Origin: an uncultured Pseudomonadota bacterium
GTDB taxonomy: Bacteria > Myxococcota_A > UBA796 > CAJQPC01
DNA: 5,260 bases
NCBI GenBank assembly: GCA_937915955.1
Contig: CALGIB010000470.1
Location: 1 to 5,260 of the forward strand
Reading direction: 5' to 3'
This document shows, in pieces, positions 1 to 5,260 of the stretch (positions are counted from its first letter, which is position 1; every line of letters starts with the position of its first letter). The notes under the pieces are model-generated. The model worked only from the letters and a program-made list of their open reading frames with translations. It ran no database searches and was not told the origin of the DNA. A program made the position numbers and the translations under genes.

Positions 1-983
1 CCCGGGACCGAGGCGGAGAAGCCGGCCGCGTCGATGCAGTCCGCGTCCTGGGTGCCGGGGTCGCGCCCGAACACGACCTCCTTGATGGACTGGGGGTTCT
101 GGGCGAACTCCCGGAACAGCTGGGCGACGCGGGAGAGCCCGCCGAGGCGGCTGGCCCGGAAGACGAAGCCCGGCTTGACCACGTCGTCGAGGAAGTGCTC
201 GTAGTAGCCGAGGTCGTGCTTGAGGGCCTCCACCGTCAGGCCGGTGGCCACGATGTAGGTGGGGATCGCGAGCTCGGCCAGGGTCATCACCCGGCCCTCT
301 TCGTTGGTCATGAAGCGACCGATGGCCCGCCGCAGGTGCAGGCGCAGGGTGGCGGGCAGGCCATAGCGGCTCGGCTCCGGCCCCAGGGCGAAGGTGCCCT
401 GCCAGGACAGGCTCTTGTTGGCCTCGATCATCAGGGCCAGATCGTGCTGGCGGGTTCGGGCCCGGAAGATGCCCAGCAGCGAGCCGATGCTGGTGCCGCA
501 GATCAGCTCGGGCTGCAGATCGTAGCGATGCAGCAGGGTGCTGATGCCCGCGTAGCCGTAGCCGGCGCCGCCGCCCCCACCCAGCACCAGGATCAGCCGG
601 CGGGTGCAGACCTCGCGGTCCAGCGCGGCCCGATCGATGCCGAAGTGCTCGATCAGGTGCTGGCGCCTCGCGACCGTGTCCCGGACCAGCTCCGGCAGCA
701 CGCGGGCGGCCCCCCAGAGGCTGCCCTCGACGGAGTCCAGGCGCGGACGGAGCAGATCCATCACCTTCCAGGCGTGGGTGCCCAGCGCGTCCCGGACGTA
801 GTGGTCGCGGCCCTCGCTGTCGCGGAGCGTGATCAGCTTGGCGAAGTTGATCACGTAGCGGAGGCCCGAGACCAGGGCGTCGCTGGCCTCGCCCGGGTGC
901 GCGAGGTGGCGCTCGAGCACGGCCGACTCGAGCTCTTCGAAGGGCTTTCTGAACTCGAGGAGCTCGCGGCTGCTTGTCGTCAC
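1..983 (-). CDS. Patatin-like phospholipase, C-terminal part missing at window edge
   Basis: This is probably a serine lipid acyl hydrolase of the patatin family, which cleaves acyl chains from glycerolipids with a Ser-Asp dyad. Reading leftward from a GTG at 983, 327 codons are visible without a stop. A glycine-rich oxyanion-hole segment (GGGGGAGYGYAG, about residues 135-146) is followed by the nucleophile elbow GTSIG (163-167, catalytic Ser165). Near the edge, AGFSASVPG resembles the patatin segment that precedes the catalytic Asp, so the Asp motif (usually DG-G/A) should lie just outside the window. Residues 1-130 are mostly helical-looking and match no domain I recognise. The GTG start overlaps the helicase stop as GTGA and has no Shine-Dalgarno sequence, which suggests translational coupling in one operon. 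The family call is firm. Substrate, cellular location and biological role are unknown. Confidence 0.85.
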   Translation of the reverse strand, partial: MTTSSRELLEFRKPFEELESAVLERHLAHPGEASDALVSGLRYVINFAKLITLRDSEGRDHYVRDALGTHAWKVMDLLRPRLDSVEGSLWGAARVLPELVRDTVARRQHLIEHFGIDRAALDREVCTRRLILVLGGGGGAGYGYAGISTLLHRYDLQPELICGTSIGSLLGIFRARTRQHDLALMIEANKSLSWQGTFALGPEPSRYGLPATLRLHLRRAIGRFMTNEEGRVMTLAELAIPTYIVATGLTVEALKHDLGYYEHFLDDVVKPGFVFRASRLGGLSRVAQLFREFAQNPQSIKEVVFGRDPGTQDADCIDAAGFSASVP

Positions 984-3406
984 CCGTGCAAGGTAGATCC
1001 GGAGGCGCCCATGCTCCAGAAGCGGGCCACCTCGAGGGCTGGATCGTCGGGGGCCTCGGGGTGCCAGAAGTCCGGGAAGAAGGCGCGATACTCGCCCCAG
1101 CCGAAGCGGCGACCGAGCAGCACGACGCAGCCCCGATCGCCGGGCCCCCGAACGACGCGTCCGGCCGCCTGGACGACCTTGCTCATGCCGGGGACCAGGA
1201 AGGCGTAGCCGAAGCCGTCGCCGTAGCGGCGCTGGAACCAGTCCCGCATCAGGTCCCGCTCGAGGCCGATCTGGGGCAGCGCAGGGCCCACCAGCACGAC
1301 GGTCTTGAGGACGCCGCCGGGCAGATCGATGCCCTCGCTGAAGATGCCCCCGAGCACCCCGTGCAAGGTCTTGTGCGGGCCCAGGCCGCGCAGCTTGTCC
1401 ACCAGGGCCAGCCGGGACGCCTCGGTCATCCGCGGCTCCTGGATCAGGTCCTCGCGGTGCTCGACCCGCACCAGCGGAGCGATGGCCCGCAGCATCGAGA
1501 AGGCGGAGTAGTAGACGGCCACGTTGCCCGGCGTGGCCTGCACGATCCGGGTGATCAGCTCGGCGGTGCGGTCGCGGTGGGCGGCGCGGTCGCGGTAGGC
1601 CGTGGAGATGCGCGTGCCGAGGAGCACGCCCCGGTTCTCGGGCGGGAAGGGGCTGCCGTGCTGCTTGATGACGACCCGGTCCGGGTCCAGGCCGAGCAGA
1701 TCCGTGTAGAAGCGCGCGGGGGTCAGGGTGGCGCTCATCAGCACCAGCGCCCCGAAGCCGGCCAGCCGCTTGCGCAGCCACACCGAGGGGTCCAGGCAGA
1801 CCAGCTTGACCGAGGGCCCGCGCTCGAGCCTGAAGAGCGAGGCCAGCTCCTCGCCGCCGCCGCCCTCCTTCCACTCGACCAGCACAGCGGCGAAGCGCGA
1901 CAGCTCGCGGGACAGGTCCTGGTACAGGTCCTCGTCCACGCCGCGCTGCCGGCGCAGCAGCTGGTAGTCCAGGCTGAGCTCCTCGAAGCGGTCGGCCAGA
2001 TCGGTCCAGACCCGAGGGGCCAGCTCGATGAGCGCCTCGCGCCCGTCCCGGCTGCGCGGCGCCCCCTCCTCGACGAGGTAGGCGGACTCCTCGATGGCCG
2101 CGGCCAGGTCCCGGCACAGCTCGATGAAGGCCGCGAAGTGGATGGGGTCCTCGGCCGCCAGGGCCTCGCCGGCCTGGTGCGCGGCCTCGGCCCGGAGCTC
2201 CGGGGACCACCAGGAGCGGGCGCGCTCGGGCAGGTTGTGGGCCTCGTCCACCACCAGGACCCAGTCGCTGTAGCGCTGGTCGAAGTGACGCCGGAGCGTG
2301 GCGCTGGGCGAGAGCGCGTAGTTGAAGTCCCCGACCACCACGTCGGCCTGGTCGCTGGTGTCCATGGCCAGCTCGAAGGGGCAGAGTTGCATGGATCGGC
2401 CGAGCCTCTCGAGGTCCGAGGGGCGACTGACGCCGCGCTCGATGTTGGCCTGGACGGCGGGCTCGACCCGGTCGAAGTAGGCCTCGGCGTAGCGGCAGGC
2501 CTCGGGTCGGCAGTCCACGATCTCGTTCAGGCAGGCCTTCTCCCGGGCCGTCAGGGTGACCGAGCGCAGCGGCAGTCCGCGCTCGGCGATGCGCGACAGG
2601 GTGTCCTCGGCCACGCGCTGCTGCGTGCCCTTGGCCGTGGCCACGAAGACCCGCAGGTCCTTCCTGTAGGCCTGTGAGAGCACCCCGTGCAGCACCGCCG
2701 CGGTCTTGCCGACGCCCGTGGGCGCGGAGACGAGCAGCTGACGACCTCCCCCGACGGCCTCGAAGACGTCGTCTATGAGCTCCTGCTGACCCTTGCGGGT
2801 CTGCTCGTGGGCGAAGGGCACGGTCGCGGACCGCCGGCGGGCCATCCAGGCCAGGCGCGCCTCGCGCTGGCGGACCACCCACTCGAGGCGACCACGGAGC
2901 CACGCCTCGGTCTCCTCGATCGGCTCGTCGACAGGGAAGACGTGGTGGCTGGCGTCGACCAGCGAGACCATGACCAGGCGCCCCAGCGCGTCCCCCTGCC
3001 CCATCGCGTGCAGCAAGAAGCGGTACAGCGCGACCTGGGCCTCGTAGGCGGGCCAGTCGTGGGCCACGCGGTTTGCCAGGGTGAGCTCGTCCATGGCGGT
3101 GGACTTGATCTCCTCGACGACCAGCCGGCCGGACTCCTGGGTGATGCCGTCGACGCGGCCGCGGATCAACACCTCCCACTCGCGCACCACGAGCCGGACC
3201 TCGACCGTCACCTCGCTCTTGAAGTGCTCGTCCTCGTCGCTGCGCCAGGCCTGGTAGTCGCTGTGGACCTGCTGCCCGGCCCGCATCCGGGCCACCGTCC
3301 CGAAGGCCGAGCCCGTGCGCAGGTGTCCCCGCGCGGGGCCGGCGTCGATGCAGTCGTGAACGCTCAGTGTCAGGCGGCGTTCGGCGTCGTGGAAGCGCAG
3401 GGACAC
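980..3406 (-). CDS. PD-(D/E)XK nuclease fused to Fe-S XPD/DinG-type ATP-dependent DNA helicase
   Basis: An 808-residue, probably cytosolic nucleic-acid enzyme. The N-terminal ~200 residues carry RecB/Cas4-type nuclease motifs: His48 in a GQQVH segment, Asp86 (RGRVDGI), Glu99-Ile-Lys101 (EEIKST) and Gln124-x3-Tyr128. The helicase follows: Q-motif-like RKGQQE near 204, Walker A TGVGKT (230-235), four cysteines 292, 299, 304 and 342 (the last in CPFEL) placed like the XPD Fe-S cluster, DEAH (387-390), SAT (558-560), motif V FSEGIDLPG (from 689) and motif VI QAAGRVVR (746-753). This order matches bacterial proteins with PDDEXK, DEAD_2 and Helicase_C_2 domains, so a 5'-3' helicase linked to a nuclease is expected. 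I chose GTG 3406 because GAGG lies 8 bases upstream and family-like sequence begins there. An ATG at 3529 would overlap the divergent gene. Likely role is repair or processing of DNA; the exact substrate is unknown. Confidence 0.92.
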   Translation of the reverse strand: MSLRFHDAERRLTLSVHDCIDAGPARGHLRTGSAFGTVARMRAGQQVHSDYQAWRSDEDEHFKSEVTVEVRLVVREWEVLIRGRVDGITQESGRLVVEEIKSTAMDELTLANRVAHDWPAYEAQVALYRFLLHAMGQGDALGRLVMVSLVDASHHVFPVDEPIEETEAWLRGRLEWVVRQREARLAWMARRRSATVPFAHEQTRKGQQELIDDVFEAVGGGRQLLVSAPTGVGKTAAVLHGVLSQAYRKDLRVFVATAKGTQQRVAEDTLSRIAERGLPLRSVTLTAREKACLNEIVDCRPEACRYAEAYFDRVEPAVQANIERGVSRPSDLERLGRSMQLCPFELAMDTSDQADVVVGDFNYALSPSATLRRHFDQRYSDWVLVVDEAHNLPERARSWWSPELRAEAAHQAGEALAAEDPIHFAAFIELCRDLAAAIEESAYLVEEGAPRSRDGREALIELAPRVWTDLADRFEELSLDYQLLRRQRGVDEDLYQDLSRELSRFAAVLVEWKEGGGGEELASLFRLERGPSVKLVCLDPSVWLRKRLAGFGALVLMSATLTPARFYTDLLGLDPDRVVIKQHGSPFPPENRGVLLGTRISTAYRDRAAHRDRTAELITRIVQATPGNVAVYYSAFSMLRAIAPLVRVEHREDLIQEPRMTEASRLALVDKLRGLGPHKTLHGVLGGIFSEGIDLPGGVLKTVVLVGPALPQIGLERDLMRDWFQRRYGDGFGYAFLVPGMSKVVQAAGRVVRGPGDRGCVVLLGRRFGWGEYRAFFPDFWHPEAPDDPALEVARFWSMGASGSTLHG

Positions 3407-3414
3407 GTCGGATA

Positions 3415-3418
3415 CCTC
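3415..3418 (-). promoter_or_regulatory. Ribosome binding site deciding the helicase GTG start
   Basis: Read on the minus strand, GAGG(T) lies 8 bases before the GTG at 3406. The in-frame ATG codons further upstream (3529, 3481) lie inside or overlapping the divergent sulfotransferase gene and precede a non-conserved, Pro/Arg/Ser-rich stretch. The GTG start is therefore preferred. Confidence 0.6.
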
Positions 3419-3446
3419 GGGCTCTCGTAGCCCGGCCCCGCGCGGG
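3418..3446. promoter_or_regulatory. Divergent intergenic region with two short inverted repeats
   Basis: The 52 bp between the helicase and sulfotransferase starts must hold, or sit beside, the promoters of both genes. It contains CGGGCT (3418-3423), a 5-base loop CTCGT and AGCCCG (3429-3434), a perfect 6-bp inverted repeat. A perfect 10-bp palindrome CCCGCGCGGG follows at 3437-3446. They could be operator half-sites or mRNA leader hairpins. In DNA this GC-rich such repeats also arise by chance. I see no convincing -10/-35 pair here. Confidence 0.3.
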
Positions 3447-3449
3447 CGT

Positions 3450-3453
3450 GGAG
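3450..3453 (+). promoter_or_regulatory. Ribosome binding site for the TTG-started sulfotransferase
   Basis: GGAG is followed by the 5-base spacer AACAT and then TTG at 3459. No ATG or GTG in this frame lies between the motif and the conserved PAPS-binding loop, which begins only about eight residues into the protein. This supports the rare TTG as the true start. Confidence 0.65.
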
Positions 3454-3458
3454 AACAT

Positions 3459-4430
3459 TTGTTCACTGGTCCGCTCTTCATCGTCGGCGCGCCCCGCTCG
3501 GGCACCAAGCTGCTCCGCGACCTGGTCAAGCAGCACCCCGAGATCGGGATCCCCGACTACGAGACCGAGTTCCTCCCGCGCCTGGTGCAGCTCCAGCAGC
3601 GCTTCGGGGACCTGTCGGACAGCCGCGAGTTCAACCGCTTCTACGACTGGGCCGTGCGCTTCATGTACTTCAAGTACATGGAGTCCGAGGGGCGGCTCAT
3701 CCCGGCGGAGGCCTGGTACCGGGCCTGCGAGAGCTTCGGCGTGCAGGGCGTCTTCGAGGCGCTCTGCCGCCACGACGCGGGCGTGCCGCCGGGCGGGGCC
3801 GGGGTCTGGGGCGACAAGTCACCGAACTACCGCGAGCACCTGCCGCTGATCGACGAGCTCTGGCCGCAGGCCCGGGTCGTGCACATCGTCCGGGACGTTC
3901 GGGACGTGTCCATGAGCAGCCACCAGGCCTGGGGCAAGCACGTGCTGCGCAACGCCCAGCGCTGGGCCGACGAGGTCGGGGGCTGCCGGGTGGCGGGCCG
4001 TGCGCTGGGCGAGCGCTACCTGGAGCTGCGCTACGAGGACCTGCTCCAGGACCCGGAGCGCTGGCTGAGCGCCATCGCCGAGCACGTCGGCAAGCGCTTC
4101 GACGCGCGCATGCTGGTGCCCGACCGCCCCAGCGAGAACCTGGGCGACGCCCGGGGCGTGCTCGGGATCGTGGCCTCGAACACGGCCAAGTGGAAGACCC
4201 GCATGGACGAGCCCACCCAGCGGGCCATCGAGGGCTGCTGCGGGCAGCTCCTGGACTCGCTCGGCTACGAGCGGGCCTATGCCTCCGAGCCCCACCGTCG
4301 CTTCAGCAAGCGGCAGATGCTCGCGTGGAAGCTGCAGGACGGTGCGTCCCTGTTTCGCTTCCGCGTGCGGGACTGGGGGCTGGTCGACGCCGTGAAGTAC
4401 AGCGTCAGCCAGGTCGAGAGCACCCTGTGA
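3459..4430 (+). CDS. PAPS-dependent sulfotransferase family protein
   Basis: A 323-residue protein of the P-loop-like sulfotransferase family (Sulfotransfer_3 type). These enzymes move a sulfuryl group from 3'-phosphoadenylyl sulfate to a hydroxyl or amine of a sugar, lipid, peptide or small molecule. The 5'-phosphosulfate loop is at the extreme N-terminus (FIVGAPRSGTKLL, residues 7-19, with Arg13, Ser14, Gly15, Thr16 and Lys17). WGDKSPNY (117-124) resembles the family's WGxK-[ST]P motif. The 3'-phosphate motif is HIVRDVRDVSMSS (142-154, with Arg145 and Ser153 or Ser154 as likely contacts), and LELRYEDLLQDPE (188-200) is also typical. There is no signal peptide or membrane segment, so it is probably cytosolic. 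Length is normal for the family. The TTG start is fixed by GGAG five bases upstream. It diverges from the helicase and precedes a small gene on the same strand. The acceptor cannot be told from sequence; no PAPS synthesis or glycosyltransferase gene is in view. Confidence 0.88.
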   Translation: MFTGPLFIVGAPRSGTKLLRDLVKQHPEIGIPDYETEFLPRLVQLQQRFGDLSDSREFNRFYDWAVRFMYFKYMESEGRLIPAEAWYRACESFGVQGVFEALCRHDAGVPPGGAGVWGDKSPNYREHLPLIDELWPQARVVHIVRDVRDVSMSSHQAWGKHVLRNAQRWADEVGGCRVAGRALGERYLELRYEDLLQDPERWLSAIAEHVGKRFDARMLVPDRPSENLGDARGVLGIVASNTAKWKTRMDEPTQRAIEGCCGQLLDSLGYERAYASEPHRRFSKRQMLAWKLQDGASLFRFRVRDWGLVDAVKYSVSQVESTL

Positions 4431-4445
4431 GCGAAACCGTACTGA

Positions 4446-4475
4446 TTGCAGGGCCATCCGAGGTCGGGATAGCCT
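4446..4475 (+). promoter_or_regulatory. Weak sigma70-like promoter candidate for the small gene
   Basis: TTGCAG (4446-4451) and TAGCCT (4470-4475) are 18 bases apart. Each matches three of six consensus positions, including TTG and the T-A...T of the -10 box. Initiation near 4482 would leave a leader of about 16 bases before the ATG at 4498. The stretch is slightly richer in A/T than its surroundings, but the match is poor and it overlaps a hairpin. Confidence 0.2.
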
Positions 4476-4478
4476 GCA
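4447..4478 (+). other. Imperfect hairpin between the sulfotransferase and small-protein genes
   Basis: The arm TGCAGGGCCATCC (4447-4459) can pair with GGATAGCCTGCA (4467-4478) across the 7-base loop GAGGTCG. It forms 11 Watson-Crick pairs with one C-A mismatch and one bulged G. No run of T follows, so it is not a standard intrinsic terminator. It may stabilise the 3' end of the sulfotransferase mRNA, attenuate readthrough, or be a chance fold. Confidence 0.35.
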
Positions 4479-4481
4479 GCG

Positions 4482-4496
4482 GGACCACGACGGTCC
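4482..4496 (+). other. Small hairpin directly before the start codon at 4498
   Basis: GGACC (4482-4486), loop ACGAC and GGTCC (4492-4496) form a perfect 5-bp stem that ends one base before the ATG. It occupies the place where a Shine-Dalgarno sequence would be expected, and no good one is seen. It could limit ribosome access. Stems this short are common by chance in GC-rich DNA. Confidence 0.25.
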
Positions 4497-4497
4497 G

Positions 4498-4917
4498 ATG
4501 AGCCTGGCGATGCCCGAAGCGATCCCTGCCGACATCGACGAGCGCATCCGCGCCGAGCTCGAGCGCGAGCACGCCGAGCGCCAGGAGCGCTTCCAGGTCC
4601 TGCGCGAGAAGGGTCGCGAGCGCTCGCGCTTCAAGCAGGCGCGGGCCGAGGCCGACGAGGAGAGCCGCCGCCGTCAGGACCTGCGCGCCGAGTTCTACGA
4701 GGAGAAGGGCTACAAGCGCTACGTCGACTCCCGCGGGAAGGAGCTCTGGCTCCTGCCCGAGGAGTACGACTGGCGGGTCAAGGCCCGCGCGGCGCGGGAG
4801 GCCCGCAAGGACAGGCACAAGACCGCCTTCGTGCAGCCCGGGCAGAACGCCTGGATGGTCTGGGCGGGCATCGTGCTGCTCGGGCTGGCCCTGGCCTACG
4901 CGCTGCTCAAGGGCTGA
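4498..4917 (+). CDS. Small charged, probably tail-anchored membrane protein of unknown function
   Basis: I do not recognise this 139-residue protein. Residues about 12-63 are a highly charged Glu/Arg/Ala-rich stretch that should form a long helix or coiled coil. Residues 67-93 (FYEEKGYKRYVDSRG, then WLLPEEYDWR) are rich in aromatic residues and look like the conserved core of a small domain. A second basic helix (about 94-108) follows. Residues 119-136 form one hydrophobic segment (MVWAGIVLLGLALAYALL) ending three residues before the C-terminus. With no signal peptide, this suggests a tail-anchored inner-membrane protein with its body in the cytoplasm. It lies 67 bp after the sulfotransferase on the same strand and may be cotranscribed. 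The ribosome site is weak; ATG 4510 is an alternative start. Coding is supported by codon bias and the coherent domain layout. Confidence 0.75.
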   Translation: MSLAMPEAIPADIDERIRAELEREHAERQERFQVLREKGRERSRFKQARAEADEESRRRQDLRAEFYEEKGYKRYVDSRGKELWLLPEEYDWRVKARAAREARKDRHKTAFVQPGQNAWMVWAGIVLLGLALAYALLKG

Positions 4918-4944
4918 AGGCTCCGCCGGGGACGGGCCTGGGGC

Positions 4945-5260
4945 TCAGAGCACCTGGTCCAGCGGGTAGCCCGCCTCGAGCTTGCGCAGCAGCTCCAGCT
5001 CCCGGGCGCTGGCCAGCCCCTGGTCGCGCAGCCCTCGCAGCGCCGACATCAGCTCTGGGCGGCTGCGCTCCTCGCGGGCACCCCGCATCAGGCTGCGCCA
5101 GGCCGCGGCGTCCGTCGGGTCCTCCTTGACCATGCGCTTGAGCAGGTCCCGTCCCCGCTCGTCGCCCTGCGACAGCCGGAGGCGCCCCAGCCCCAGCCGG
5201 ATGCGGCGCAGGCGGGCTGGATCGTCCTTGCAGGTGTCCAGCGCGACCAGCCAGGCCTGA
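4945..5260 (-). CDS. C-terminal end of a TPR-like helical protein, 5' part outside window
   Basis: The frame is open from the right edge (first full codon at 5259) to a TGA at 4945-4947, giving the last 104 residues of a larger protein. The sequence is all-helical in character. A stretch such as LGRLRLSQGDERGRDLLKRM, followed by VKEDPTDAAAWRSLM, has the spacing of tetratricopeptide repeats: small residues, paired helices, and Asp-Pro before the next helix. The end (LELLRKLEAGYPLDQVL) is a further amphipathic helix. An internal ATG at 5133 could be a start, but the frame and TPR-like pattern continue well upstream of it, so it is more likely internal. The gene converges on the small membrane-protein gene with 27 bases between stop codons. 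The partner and role are unknown. A TPR call from one or two degenerate repeats is tentative, whereas coding status is fairly secure. Confidence 0.65.
   Translation of the reverse strand, partial: QAWLVALDTCKDDPARLRRIRLGLGRLRLSQGDERGRDLLKRMVKEDPTDAAAWRSLMRGAREERSRPELMSALRGLRDQGLASARELELLRKLEAGYPLDQVL

Noticed and set aside
29..41. Exact 13-base repeat CGTCGATGCAGTC, also at 3343-3355.
   Set aside because: Both copies lie inside coding sequence and encode the same short Asp-Cys-Ile-Asp string in unrelated proteins. There are only two copies with no flanking similarity, so it is probably chance.
974..2677. A 567-codon open frame on the plus strand opposite the helicase gene, plus similar long frames at 195-1208 and 2687-3430.
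   Set aside because: The translations are low-complexity (rich in Gly, Ala, Gln, His, Val, Leu, Asp) with no motif, and lie antisense to genes with clear catalytic motifs. Such mirror frames are expected where third positions are nearly all G or C.
1..3406. A complete anti-phage defence operon built from the lipase and nuclease-helicase.
   Set aside because: No sensor, signalling enzyme, integrase or other defence gene is visible, and base composition looks uniform with no sign of recent transfer. The adjacency is kept only as a hypothesis.
3407..3529. Extension of the helicase to an ATG at 3529, giving 849 residues.
   Set aside because: It would overlap the first 71 bases of the sulfotransferase gene and the whole divergent region. 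The added residues are not domain-like, and a good ribosome site precedes GTG 3406.
3819..4818. Minus-strand open frames opposite the sulfotransferase and small-protein genes (3819-4634 and 4405-4818).
   Set aside because: They are antisense shadows with biased composition and no recognisable domain. The plus-strand genes explain the region.
4918..4944. Possible bidirectional terminator between the convergent stop codons.
   Set aside because: Only a 4-bp AGGC/GCCT stem is seen, with no T run on either strand. It is too weak to annotate.

Overview
This 5.26 kb window is very GC-rich and densely coding. It holds five protein genes and no RNA gene, insertion sequence, CRISPR array or other mobile element that I can see. 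Composition and protein style (Arg/Ala/Glu-rich, strong G/C at third positions, GTG and TTG starts) suggest a high-GC bacterium. A Myxococcota-like or other former deltaproteobacterial lineage is my best guess; this is an inference from composition and gene style, with no marker gene to confirm it.

Left half, minus strand (1-3406): a two-gene operon. It is transcribed leftward from about 3.4 kb. The first gene is a fused nuclease-helicase of 808 residues, with a RecB/Cas4-like PD-(D/E)XK nuclease followed by an Fe-S cluster XPD/DinG-type superfamily 2 helicase. All key motifs of both halves are present. Its stop codon overlaps the GTG start of a patatin-like phospholipase gene by four bases (GTGA). 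The phospholipase runs off the left edge, so its catalytic Asp is not visible.

Middle (3407-3458): a 52-bp divergent intergenic region with two short inverted repeats. Recognisable ribosome binding sites face each way.

Right half, plus strand (3459-4917): a PAPS-dependent sulfotransferase family gene with a TTG start. It is followed after 67 bp by a small gene for a charged, probably tail-anchored protein of unknown function. The gap between them can fold into an imperfect hairpin followed by a second small hairpin next to the start codon. It also contains a weak sigma70-like promoter candidate.

Right edge, minus strand (4945-5260): the C-terminal end of a convergent gene with TPR-like helical character.

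The most tightly linked pair is the nuclease-helicase and the phospholipase. The helicase is most simply read as DNA repair or nucleic-acid processing. Whether the lipase linkage reflects a functional system, such as a membrane-acting effector paired with a nucleic-acid enzyme, or merely compact operon packing cannot be decided from one window. I see no proof of a new system.
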